DNA from: Verticillium longisporum
Lineage: Eukaryota > Ascomycota > Sordariomycetes > Glomerellales > Plectosphaerellaceae
Direction: 5' to 3'
NCBI GenBank assembly: GCA_019188255.1
Contig: JAETXT010000002.1
Location: forward strand, 5,580,001-5,644,000
Length of the DNA: 64,000 nucleotides
How positions within the stretch are numbered: the stretch's first letter is position 1; each line of letters begins with the position of its first letter. This document shows, in pieces, positions 1-11,125 of the stretch. The notes under the pieces are model-generated. The model worked only from the letters and a program-made list of their open reading frames with translations, had not been told where the DNA came from and made no database searches. Position numbers and translations under genes: made by a program.

Positions 1-1501
1 TGAAATGCCCCCGAGTCCTCCGAAGCACAATGACCGTGATGGCACGTACAATGGACTTCCTGTTGCATTTCGGTGCCCAAGGGCCAAGGTGAAGCGGACA
101 AGAAAAGGATAGAAAAAGCGCCAACGGGCGTATGACTTACGCGTGTGAACAGGCGGGTAAATACACGTCAAGACGTCTGTGGATTGAGCACGGAGGAGAT
201 ACAAGTCTCTCATTCACTGGATCAGAAATCAGTTCGCGCGAAGGAGGATGGGAAACCCTCTATTCTTGTATTCCTTGCTGTCCCCCATCTGTCGCTGTCG
301 AATGTTTCTCTGCCCCCCCCCCCCCATTCATCCCGCCGTCGGTAGACACAGGCCGCAGCGAGCGTTGCACCGTCGTAGAAATTGGTGAGCCTGGCCCCTC
401 GGCCCCCCATCGTCCACAGCGAGGCCGGCCGCCTTTACACTCAACCTCTGGTATCCAATCGTCGAGTCGCGCTTCGAACCTCCCGATGTCAAAAAACCCC
501 GCGCCCCTCCGGTTCAATTCGCGCAGACAGAGCACTCAGCCAAGCGTACTTGGTGGATGTCTGATATGAACTGGGCTGGGCCTATCTCTTCCACCACCGA
601 AGACCTCCGGTTGAGATTCACCGTGGGTGAACCGCGGCTGGGCAGTCTTCAGCCGGGGGCTCCAGCAACTTGGTGGATTTTTGCACATCGAAGGCGCTTT
701 TTTCTATACATGAATCTCGTGATGCCATCAATTCATCAACTCGTCAACGATGACTGAAAAGCTGGCCGAGATGATGAATGACATCACTGATATGCCAAAC
801 GACCGGAGTTGCAAATACCTTTCCATCCAGGTACACTGCCCCGATAGTCGTAAACGAGAACGATACAAGAAGGCATTTTATCCATTTCGAAAGCACATTC
901 GAACACCGATGACGATTTCGTGATAATTTGCATTGCAGAACCAGTTGGGGCTTTGGTGGGGGTTGATCGCACTACATGACCTGCCATGTTTCGTTTCGAA
1001 GCATCTCCGACGATCGAGGGCTGCAAGGCTGATGACTCCAGGCACTCTGACGCGCGATTGACGGACTTTCTCCAGGGTAAAAGTATCGGCATAGACAATG
1101 GCAGATCCACTCGCTTCGGCCAAATTGGGCGAGCGAGCCGCACCAGTCATGAGAAGGCCAAGCACAGGCCATCTGAGGCCGCAATAAGGGCCTTACTCAG
1201 CGCACCAGCCACATTTCATCTCTGGATTACTAAGGCAAGCTGATAGACGATAAGCCTCGATCGAGGCCTTGAATTATTGAACAGGCGAAAACGCACAATC
1301 CCCGTCACCTGACCTAGGGCAACGCCTTCCCGAATCGAAAATTATTCCAGTGGACCTGCCACCACCGACCATCACGACCAGCGACTCAACGACTCACACG
1401 ACAAATCGGCCGGCAACTAACCTTGGAGAATCGTCTTGCCGCGACAATTCTCTAACTTTCCTTACAACAGCACATACGTTGGAGTGAGGGAATACGACAA
1501 G
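1..1501. other. intergenic DNA and eL33 upstream region
   Basis: Only short, mutually overlapping open frames of low-complexity composition are present, and none resembles a known protein. The last few hundred bases before position 1502 must hold the promoter and leader of the eL33 gene. I see no clear TATA box or named ribosomal-protein promoter motif. Confidence 0.6.
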
Positions 1502-2228
1502 ATGCCTTCGGAGCAGGGACACAGACGTGAGTATCCCCCGCCAACCGGCGCATGCGGAGGATGCACTTCACGATCGCATCGCAGGCATGCCACGAGTTTG
1601 AATGAATCTTGGCTAACAGTGCTTCTGCAGTATACGTCAAGTGAGTATTACCATTTATCGCGCTCTGGAGGACCGCATGCGCAACTCGAATCACGAACAT
1701 GAACCGAAACACGACGCACAACCCAACCCCGACCGACCGAGCGAATCTTGCGCACACACAGCGAAGCGATGGGACGAGCATGAGCAGGAGGCTGACTTGA
1801 GGAAATAGGGGACGTCACCTGTCCTACCAGCGTAGCCGCCACGTCACGCACTCCGAGACCAGCCTGATCAAGATCGAGGGCGTTGACAACACCGACGCTG
1901 CCAAGTAGGCCACGCCCTCCTCAGTGACAATCAACAAAGCACTGTTTTGCTGACCCTCGAACAGCTTCTACCTCGGCAAGAAGGTCGCCTACGTCTACAA
2001 GGCCCAGAAGGAGATCCGCGGCTCTCGGATCCGTGTCATCTGGGGCAAGGTCACTCGTCCCCACGGTAAATACATCTCCCCGAGCAGGTTTCCCCCGCCT
2101 CACGACGCAGTCCACTAACGCTGTCAACAGGCAACTCTGGTGTCGTCCGCGCCAAGTTCCGCCACCCCCTGCCCGCCAAGTCCTTCGGTGCGTCGGTTCG
2201 TGTGATGCTTTACCCCTCCTCGATATAA
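1502..2228 (+). CDS. RPL33: 60S ribosomal protein eL33 (L35Ae family)
   Basis: Structural protein of the large cytosolic ribosomal subunit. Five exons join in frame: 1502-1526, 1631-1640, 1809-1904, 1965-2065 and 2131-2228, giving 109 residues, close to the yeast length of 107. The product starts [20 protein letters not shown] and carries the family hallmarks [32 protein letters not shown] and the C-terminal [10 protein letters not shown]. All introns are GT-AG. Exon 2 is only 10 nt, encoding most of LYVK, so automated callers may miss it. Intron 2 (168 nt) is the longest; I looked for a C/D snoRNA in it and saw none. High, constitutive expression is expected from family knowledge. The start is the first ATG giving the expected N-terminus. 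Confidence 0.97.
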
Positions 2229-5200
2229 GAGGGTTCTCGTCTCGGATGGAGTTGGTAGTGAGGATGGTTTCTGAATTGGCTGCATTGGCCATGGTCATGG
2301 TCAAGGATCAGAGCATAGCCTTGGGCTCAAGGCTCCCCAAATGAAACTCGTCAAACACAAAATCCCGCTCAAGCCGCGAACAAAGTTCCCACCGCAGCCA
2401 ACGAAAGAAACTTGTCGAAACGTTCTCTTGAAGGCTTTCCCCTTACGAGACCAACAAAGAACGAAAGAGAAAGATGAATTGGCACATCCCCCGCGTGATC
2501 TCGGTCCCCGCGTGAGAGATAAGCAAGCAGCCGACTGGAATTATGAATTGGGAGAGACCACAAAAAAAAACAACACACTTGCATGAGAGGAGCCGACGGC
2601 GACGACACGATTTGGAGAGCGCTTGGGAAGGGGGGAGGGTACGGAGTTTCGGACACCGCCAACCTCTCTCTCTTCCTTTCTCTCCTCTGTCAATGACTTC
2701 GGTAATGGGATGGGTTAGACCGGCACTTTTTGTTGTCAGGATGCGTCGCATTTTGCGGCGTTATAAACATGATGATTTCTCGCGCCCACGCCTTGCACCG
2801 AAAGCCCATCACCGCCATCCCAGTCTTGACCGGATTTGTGCCGACCCTGCCTCCCATGTACTGTCTTGAACCACCTATTGTTGATAAGTCTGAGGTCACT
2901 CCATTCCATGTCGCTTGTCCCAGTGGGCGTTACGACGTTAGGTATACTAATGGTCGCATAATCTGAAGGCATATGCGATATCTCTTGCCGTACTGCCGAT
3001 GCTTTCACGTCAGGCCGGTCCGTATATCCACGTCGCGGACTGCGCTGCCCGAGTGACACTCGCTGTTGGTTTCAATATGCTCCATCATAACTTCGCCGAG
3101 GCACCTAGAGCTCAGCAGACGTAGCCCACAAGAGTGTAACTCAAGTTTACAGATGATGCCCATCCCCTGAGGCGATCACGCCCACTCATGTCGCAAGTTT
3201 GTCATGGAAAACACACACCACACATTCTCACCATGCACGCCGTGGCATCATGCGTGCTCAAAGCCGCACCCGCCAGCAACTCTGTTCTCGTCGATGCCTC
3301 ACTGCAAGCCGATCTGTGCATGGTCTCCGTCGCGTCTTTCTGGCTGCTGGTAATCTGAGTGCAGACGACATTTTTCGGCGGTATTAGAGGTACCACGATA
3401 TCAGTCCAAGATGTATGAGGTTGGTGGGAACGTTCTAGCACCATTGAAGAAGCCACCAATACTTTGCTGACAAGCCACTGTTGTGAGCTAATGCCAGTTG
3501 ACATTCAATCTTGCGTCTCGGGGCAGCCTCGATTACTCTGAGGAGGGCAGTGATAATACGTCGGATAACCTCCGCGGTCCATGACTATTACCTTTGCCTG
3601 CCATTAATGGACTGTTGACTAGGCGGAACGTAGTCGAACACCTGGTGTCATGTTGTTTTGAAGACCCTACAAGATGTGGAGGTGCCGCTCGTGCTTGATA
3701 CATGTGCAAATGTACGGCGGTTGATGTGGCAGACGACACGGTGTTCGTGAAGGTATACATACACAGTCATGTTCGGACACACGTGATCAGCAATGGCAGG
3801 TCAGTAGCTTGCAGCTGGCTATTGATCGATGCTATGTGTATCACTCGTGGTGGTCCTTTTGCAAGAAGGCTTAGTTGATTGTTACCATGTCGTGATACGA
3901 CGTTGAACCTAAGCCCCCCCTCCGCCCCCCATTTCCGGCTGCTGGTGGTGCTCCAGAGATAGAGTGCCAAAGCTATTGAATGTTGATCACAGTACTTTCC
4001 GGCAGCCTTGCTGATGGCGCTGGGTGTCTACGCATGGAACAAGAGTCGATAGACAAGGGCTCAAGGTGATGCCGGATGTATCGGACATGCGGTGAGGGCA
4101 ATCGGGGGAACATTCCGGGAATGCCGTGTGTAATTCGACAATTGTTTGACCTGCTGGCATGCGTTCCTTCCCAACATGTCACGAGCTGGACGACCACCTC
4201 ATTGTTGATGTTGATCACAGTTCCAGCGTCAGGTCAAATTCGATAGCCTTGCTCGGGATTGACACTCGTGAAGGCCGATACCACACGAAGCTGAAGGTGG
4301 CGGGAACTGGGTGCGTCTTGTGGGCGATGCTACAGGAAGTCAAGGGGAAGAAACTTCAAGCTAGACTGCTGGGCTGTGGCCCAACAAACGAAACCACCCA
4401 CTCAGAACGAAACAAGCTTATGGCGGACGATCCGACAGGCAAACGCACCACAGTGTCTCCACGCTGCCAAATGCTAGGTTGCCGCCATCTCAGGAAAGGC
4501 GCCATCTGGGGTTGGGACCTCTGGCGCTGAAACCCCAAAAGAGGCTGCAGCTAACCGGTCAGTATCGCATGCTTTTTCTTTAATCCTGGTGCGAGTCCGA
4601 ACGAGCCGGTGACGATGGCAAGCTGTGTCTCGTATGCTGGCAGGCAGGCTGGTACATGGTATGCCACGACGCAGGCAGGACCAGGGGGGCCTGGTAGCTC
4701 GAACCACGATGGCTGGCGCCGATGTTGATGTGCCCCTCACTTGCAGCTCGAGAGGGGAGATTCTCGGCATTCAGTCTCAGAGAAGGTCAAGGTGTGCACG
4801 CCGTGGGATTCCGCAGAGGCAGACGCAACCCGATGGGTGCTCATCCAGGGGAAGCGTCTTTTCGTATTCTCCGCAGCATAGCCCCTTCAATTGGCTCAAT
4901 CATCGGCCAACCCGCCGGCCACAAGAGATCAAGATCCAGCAGAGTAAGAGTAGCAGCAAGCAGTACGTGGTCGATGATGAGGGCCGTCGTCAGAAGTGCC
5001 CCGGGATACGTCAAGAAGGTCGATCGGTGCAAGATCAGCGCTGTAGGCCCAGGTACCCCCAAGCCCCTGGTGTGTGTTGGGACAAGTTCGGGAGTTGGGA
5101 TTTGCAGAACATGGCCGTCGACCAAGGTACGACGCTGCTAAGGTTCGCACCATGACAATTGAGATGGGTCCGGGCCCAGCGGAGGAAAGAAGCTGCCAGA

Positions 5201-7958
5201 GCCCGACGAGGGGCCGGAACGCGTAATCACAATGCTCTTCAGCACGGTCGACTGGACTGATAACCCCATGGTCAGATTGTGAGACGATGCCGCCGGCTTT
5301 GTGAGGTCGGCGCAGCATGGGATGCCCGATTTCAGAAGACTTTTCTTTGGAGGGGCATGGGGGCAGGCTAGTCCCATGCAGGCTGGCGTAGCCACTGGCG
5401 GCAGGGCACCACGCCGCAGCTTTGCGCGGCCTCATCGATGGTTGGTCTCAAACCTGACGAGGAACCTGGCGAGGTGGTGTGTCGTGTAAGCATTCTTCGT
5501 GTCAATTGCCCTGCCCTGCCTGCCTCGCAGCTCGTATAGATAGAAACCCGCCACCGCCGGACTTTGCTTGAACGTGACTCCTTTCTTGGCTTGATCCGAT
5601 TTCTGATCTGTTTTTGCCTCCACGTGAACTCTCACTGTCAGCATCGTGAGATCCCGCCTCATCAGCAACTTCCCACACAATCGGGAGAAAAAGGACCACA
5701 GTCACTCGTTTTGTCCCGCCGCACCGCCTTCCAATCGAAGTGGTGACCCACCAAGACCGACAGACAGCTGTGCTACAGGACAACGAGGGACCCAGCCAGT
5801 CAGCATCAGCCTTTGCAGTTACGCAGACGACACTTCTGGCACTTGTGTGTGAAGCCCGCCGCCCCTTCGGACTCATAGTGCCTGAGCCGTTATCGTCGCC
5901 TGTCGCTCACTTTCACGACTCGGCCAGCGGCATCAACGGCATTGCCGGGCCTTTTGCACAATAGTGTGGGTGCTTTAGACAGAGCACGACAGAAAGCGTC
6001 AGAAGGGTCGACGAGAACAGAAGACGGCTGATTTACACACATTCCGAGGTGCTAAAAAGCCGGCCAGACGTTGAAACACCACGCGGGACGTCAGGAACTG
6101 CTGCAGTGGTGATTCACTGTCAGTACAAGACACATTCCAGACACAGGGACACACCTCAGCAACGCAATTGAGAAGAGCTACGCTTCCGTCGAAGATAGGT
6201 CCCGAGCTCAGCCCTTGAGGATCAGTCTCCCCATACGCCAGACGCCATCAGAGGATCAGAGGGGTTTCGGAAGTCGTTGAAACATTTTTTTTTCCCGTTC
6301 TGGTGGGATACTCCCGCTGTCGATCAGCGAACGCAAACCACAAACAACAATCCAGAACCACGATTGGCGGGTGACTGCAAACAACAGGCGAAAAGCCTTC
6401 AACGAAAGGAAGAAAGCAGCAGGACGACAGAACAAAGTGACTGGAACAGAGTGTGGTCAATTGAGACGAAAACTTTGACTGTCCACAGAACAAAGATCCA
6501 AGCGCAAACGACGAGACAGGGAGCGATATCCTGCAACAGCAAGCAGTGTGGAGCGGAACGCCTCTCCCCTTCCTTTCGGTCACACTTTCATCATCATCCG
6601 TCGGAGAGAAAATCGCGACCGATTGTCGGGTTGCTAGCACAACGCGCGCCAGAAAGACCATCATCCACTGGAAGACAAAAAAAAAGACCAAGACCAGGAC
6701 CAAAACCAAGGCCAAGGCCAAGACCAACAACCAAAGCGCGGCCACTTGGACTCCGATCCGCCGCTAGCAGGTACAGGGATCACCCCCCTGCAAGCAGATT
6801 TTACGACCTGGTACGTTAGCGGCCTCCACTCCCAGGCACCTTGGTTCGAACCAGAAGCAAAAGAGCAATCGCCATCTGTGTCGCCATCGACTTTGGGGCG
6901 CGCTTGTGCCTGCAATTGCCTAGGCACGAGAGCAAGCCCGCGCTGCCACGTCTGAATCCACATCCTGGGTCCTGAGCCACAAATCCACACCACCCACGGA
7001 GCCCAGCAGGAGCCCAGCAGGAGCAAGGTTCTCAGAAGCCTTGGCACCTTGGTCGGTACCGGCACACAACATTCTCTCTCGTTGCCTGGCCGCACCTTCC
7101 CTCCCCCCACCAACCACCACCATCCTACCGCTTCCAGCAACAGGCCTCCACCTTCCAAGCCGCAAAGGTCGAACGAGGTTGACGCTCTCCGGACTCGAGC
7201 GCGCTCTAGGTAGGTACCTTATCCAGGTACCCAAGTCTCCAGGTACCTCAGCAACCGCCCACACCCCCCAAAGCCCCCCAACCACCTCAACCGGCAACAA
7301 GAGAGACACACGGGCGCCTTCCCTGATTCTGCGTGCACCTGCGACAAAGCAGTTCAGTCCCATACCACACAATTGTCCATTACCGTCCGTCTCACCTCAC
7401 CTCACCTCATCTCGCTTTTTCTCTTCACTTTCACCACCTACATCATCTGCCTGCCCCTCCATTCAAAAAGCCCACTTGTTCGCGACCCGCGCATCTCCAA
7501 CCTTTTGTCGCGTCCATTCGCTTGCTCTCCCCCGTGGCCAGGATCTTTTTCGTAAAGTGGACTTGTTCTTCCTTTTCATCCTCTCGAAAAGGATTAGACG
7601 CACATCTTGCCTGTACGGTACCAACATTACCCACGCAAAGCACGATCCTCGCCGACACCCACACCTCCGCTTGACGCCCGCGATACGACGCCCGTCCCTG
7701 GCAAATCACCCTCGCTAGCCCTGTGTTGGAACCGCCGTTGCGCACCCTGGACCCGGACGATACCCAGTTTCGCCTCCTTTCGCTTTCTCGATAGCAAATC
7801 TGCTACCAATTCTCGATCCAAGCTCCCTGCGCCGAGACTTTGACCGGTCCGCTACAACTCCAGTCTTACTTGTACTCTCAAGCCAAGCACACAGGGATAA
7901 TCCACCACACCCCCGTTTAATCACAAGGAGCACCATCGCTCCCCCCCTGTCCGAAACC
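2229..7958. other. 5.7-kb stretch without a supportable gene
   Basis: Several open frames up to about 180 codons occur on both strands (for example 4625-5155 plus, 4929-5435 minus, 6277-6819 plus, 7041-7718 plus). None shows a recognisable domain, a consistent intron pattern or preference for one frame. Roughly 3.0-4.3 kb is less GC-rich than the flanks. From about 5.9 kb to 7.95 kb the DNA is pyrimidine-rich on the plus strand and contains GGTACCT-type motifs (7210-7250) and an A/C-rich repeat (6686-6733). It probably holds the promoter and a long leader of the DUF2406 gene. A non-coding transcript or fast-evolving small gene cannot be excluded. Confidence 0.55.
6686..6733 (+). repeat. degenerate GACCAA hexamer tandem repeat
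   Basis: An A-run is followed by about eight degenerate copies of a six-base unit (gaccaa, ggacca, ggccaa). It lies in the presumed upstream region of the DUF2406 gene. Confidence 0.8.
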
Positions 7959-9517
7959 ATGGCCGACCTGCACCAAGATAGTCGTCATCCCCTTCCACCT
8001 CCTCCTCCCTCGCACGAACATTACCCTCATCAAGACATCTCCTACGACTACAACCAGCAGCAGCAGCAGCAGCAACGTCAGCAGACATCGCCCATCTCTC
8101 CGCAGCAACCCGCCTTTGCTCAGCAGCCACCTCGACACCCCCAGCAGTACCAGCAGCAGCAGCTACAGCAGCTTCAGCAGCAGATTCGACAGCCGCCTGC
8201 TGCCCAAATAGCTCACCAACAGAAGCCCTCGAAATCTAGGACATTCAGCTTCGGGTCCGGCAAATCGCGACGGAGCTCCACGAGCCACCCAAAGTACGAC
8301 GACACGCATGAGACATCGGCAGAGAAAGAATCCCATCGTCTACATAGCAAAGCCGACCCCACCATGGCCATCAGCGAAGCCGAGCCAGGTGAGTCCGATT
8401 CTGCAGCAGGCCATCGATCACCCTTTGCTTGATGCTAACTCATCAACAGCGGCCGTCCAGGCAATGACAAAGTCCTCTCTGGCACCTCTTCGTGCTATCC
8501 AGCACAGAGATTCCTATGGCAACGCAATCGGTGAGCCACCCGCCCGGGTCAATCAACCCCAAGACAGCAAGCTAACACCACGCCAGCCGATCCCGACCGT
8601 TCGAACCCTACGCGCAGCCGCTGGGAGCGGCCTCTGGATACTATCCGTAGCTTTGAGGCGGCCATTGACGGAGGCTACTCGCGCAAGTCCATGATACGAT
8701 CAGGTACGTCAGGTCACGATACTGTCTTACATAGATTTCATGTCCTAACTTGCCATGACGTAGACACTGAATCAACCCCGCAATATGGTCGGCGGAGCAG
8801 TTATTATGCTGGCAGTACGTGTTTCACATGGTCCTGCAAGAGGACGATTTTCATGCTAACACCAATCTAGACAACGGCGCTCGATACCCCCAGGACAGCT
8901 ACTATGGTGGACGTCCCAACTCTGTGCGGCCTGAGAGTACGCATATGGACTACAACAGCCCCAATCGCTCCGGCTATTTCGATGGCTCGTATGGCCAGGG
9001 TGGATACGGGCCTGGGCCCAGCCGTCAGAGGGCACCGAGAATGAATTCTGAACCCATGAACGGCTATGGCCGTGGCGGGCAACAAGTCTACCCAATCCCC
9101 CACAAGGACCGCTCATACGAAACCGTCACAACAGCAGCAGGCAGCGGTCACTCCGAACAGGCCGGCTACCAGACGGACCCGACAAGTAGTGACAACAGCT
9201 CCATTGATCGAGTGTCACCTGCGAAGCGTGCGGAGCCAACCAACGACTATGGCATCGGCTTCAACCAACAAGCGTCATATCAGCCCGCCGCCTTTAACTA
9301 TTATGCTACGGGCGCGAACGGTGCGGAAGCCAGCGGCGCCATCAACCGCCCCGCCATCATGACAAACTCGAACTCGGATGCGCCGCCCGCCGTGCCCCAA
9401 AAGATGGGAGGCGGCATGTTGCGCAAGCAGACCACGCAGCAAAGCACACAATCACGACCAGACGTTGGCGAAAAGAGAAAGAGTTGGTTCTCGCGCCGCT
9501 TCAGTAAGGCCAATTAA
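7959..9517 (+). CDS. DUF2406-family fungal protein, polyQ N-terminus
   Basis: Conserved fungal protein of unknown molecular function; yeast relatives are small DUF2406 proteins. Five exons (7959-8388, 8450-8530, 8587-8703, 8764-8814, 8871-9517) join in frame to 441 residues. The first exon is rich in Pro, His and Gln, with a CAG-encoded Gln run near residue 32. The conserved block is in exon 3, where SRWERPLDTIRSFEAAI and the following Arg/Ser-rich stretch match the family signature. The rest is disordered, rich in Gly, Tyr, Ser and Asn, and the C-terminus is basic (RKSWFSRRFSKAN), which could mediate membrane or phospholipid contact (inference). No signal peptide or membrane segment is seen. 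The family assignment is from memory of the motif. The gene is convergent with VMA21. Confidence 0.87.
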
Positions 9518-10047
9518 GCCTAGAAGGGGGCGAGCTCTGAGCCGCACGCCAGAGGCCATGAGCTACGGGCCACGGGCCCGTGGAGCCAAAGTGGTAATGA
9601 CTTTTTCTTTGTGGATACCCTAGTTTCTCTACATATCGAACACGACGAGCTGGGCACGCGGCTTTTCAGGAGCCGGGAAGTGGGTTGTGAGTACATACAC
9701 ATACGGCTCTGTACGAGTTTGGAGTTCGGGCGCCTCTCGTTTGGCAGTGAAAAGGGGCGACTTTTCGACATGCGAAAGCATGGTTGGTCGGGGGTTAGTG
9801 ACGGATAACAATTGACCCTCCTCGCCTTGTTTCTCGAGTTCGTGTCGCACTGGAGAAGTAGTGTAATGGCTTCGAATGTTTGGAACCTGGGGCTAGATCA
9901 ATTGAGTCAAAATCGGTTTACATGAGATTCGCGGCCGATTATTTGTGAACCATTGAAATCAACGTTATAGCACAGAACCACCTTGGGTGCCGCTTTATTC
10001 TGCAACCGGCTAGTTAAGTAGAGTGAATGAAAGCAAGAAGAGCCTGC
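9518..10047. other. convergent intergenic region (DUF2406 / VMA21 3' ends)
   Basis: This 530-bp stretch lies between two converging genes and should hold both 3' UTRs and polyadenylation signals. It becomes AT-richer from about 9850. I see no conserved open frame. Confidence 0.7.
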
Positions 10048-10444
10048 TCAGCGGTCCTTCTTGCCATCTCCCTTTGTTTTCTTCTCGTCCTGCTCCGTCT
10101 GATCCTCCTTCATAGCAACGACTATGTACGCAATGAGCACCACATTGGCCATGACGGCGGCAAACGCGCCAGCAAAGGTGGAATTTCCTGCCAGGGGAGT
10201 CAGATGATCAGTGAAGCAGACGGAGAGAAGAGGCGGGCCAGAGCGCACCTTTGAAGACCGTGCTGACTGTGACGAAATAGGAGCCGATGGGGAAAACGAT
10301 CATGGCGAAGGTGAACCCCAGGAGCTTCACAATGACGTCGGTGGGGACGGCGGGTGCAATGTTGGACTTTTCGGCCGGAGCGCTGTTGGGCTCATCTTGG
10401 TCGAGGATGGTCTTTTCTGTGGAGATGATACGTCGGGTCGCCAT
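10048..10444 (-). CDS. VMA21: V-ATPase assembly factor Vma21
   Basis: ER membrane chaperone for assembly of the V0 sector of the vacuolar proton ATPase. Two minus-strand exons, 10444-10249 and 10187-10048, join in frame across a 61-nt GT-AG intron to give 111 residues, the size usual in filamentous fungi. Two hydrophobic helices are evident: about residues 37-60 ([20 protein letters not shown]) and 70-92 ([18 protein letters not shown]). The C-terminus ends KKDR, which fits the dilysine ER-retrieval signal used by Vma21. The N-terminal 30 residues and the tail after the second helix are polar, as in the family. The gene shares a 681-bp divergent promoter region with the FUN30 homologue. Confidence 0.95.
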
Positions 10445-11125
10445 TTTGAGGTGAGGAGTGAGGAGGATGAGTTAAGGCAGCGGCGAAGAAAACCGGTTGA
10501 GGCGGGTGCGGTGCTATGAGTGAACACATGGTTAGTGCGGTCACTCAACGCCGAGAGAAAGTTCTCACATGGTATTCTGCACAGTCGCACTGCTTTAAAT
10601 TCCTTATGTTGCCGGTCAAGGTGATGAGGTCTGGGCCAAGGTTGATGGTGAAGATGAAGCTCATGACAGCTCATAGCGAGTCTTGAGGACTGTGCCACGC
10701 GCCTCGCACTGTAGACGTCCCGTTAATTGAAATGACGTGGATCACGTGTTAGCGCGCGCCAGGACCCGCCCCTCTTCGACGCGTCTCTTGCCGTTCTGTG
10801 TTAGTCCCGGTTTCTGAAATTCTCTTTGCATAGCAAGAGCTCCTCCCTGTACGCTCTTACCCGCCCTTTCCAAGAACAATAGGCCTTTGATTTCGGTCTT
10901 TCCTTTGATGACCTTCTGAATAGGGTCGAAGCCCTCCAGTCCATTTACCCCTGATCTTCGCTCTTACCGCACCGCATCGTCTTTGAATAGTGTCTCCAAT
11001 TCCTCTTCATCTCTTTTTTCCTCTCCATCCACATCGTGAACCGATCACCTCGAAACCTCACTTGGGATCCACACCCGATACCACGGGTCGAAAACGTTTA
11101 GAACACACAGCGGCATAACTTCACA
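10445..11125. other. divergent promoter region VMA21 / FUN30
   Basis: This interval separates two divergently transcribed start codons and must contain both promoters and leaders. A palindromic CACGTG lies near the middle. Pyrimidine-rich tracts at 10980-11040 look like the FUN30 leader. An open frame on the minus strand (10327-10698) overlaps VMA21 exon 1 in another frame and is not considered a gene. Confidence 0.7.
10743..10748. promoter_or_regulatory. CACGTG palindrome (bHLH-type site)
   Basis: An exact CACGTG lies between the divergent VMA21 and FUN30 genes. It is the core recognised by fungal bHLH factors of the Cbf1/Pho4/SREBP class. Function here is inferred only from position and sequence. 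Confidence 0.4.

Noticed and set aside
4625..5435. Overlapping 139-176-codon frames on both strands
   Set aside because: Open in several frames at once, no family resemblance, no splice pattern giving a coherent product.
6835..6860. GGTTCGAACC resembling a tRNA T-loop / B box
   Set aside because: No matching A box, anticodon stem or acceptor stem around it.
7041..7718. 225-codon Pro/Ser/Arg-rich frame before the DUF2406 gene
   Set aside because: Composition follows the C/T-rich leader; no conserved motif.
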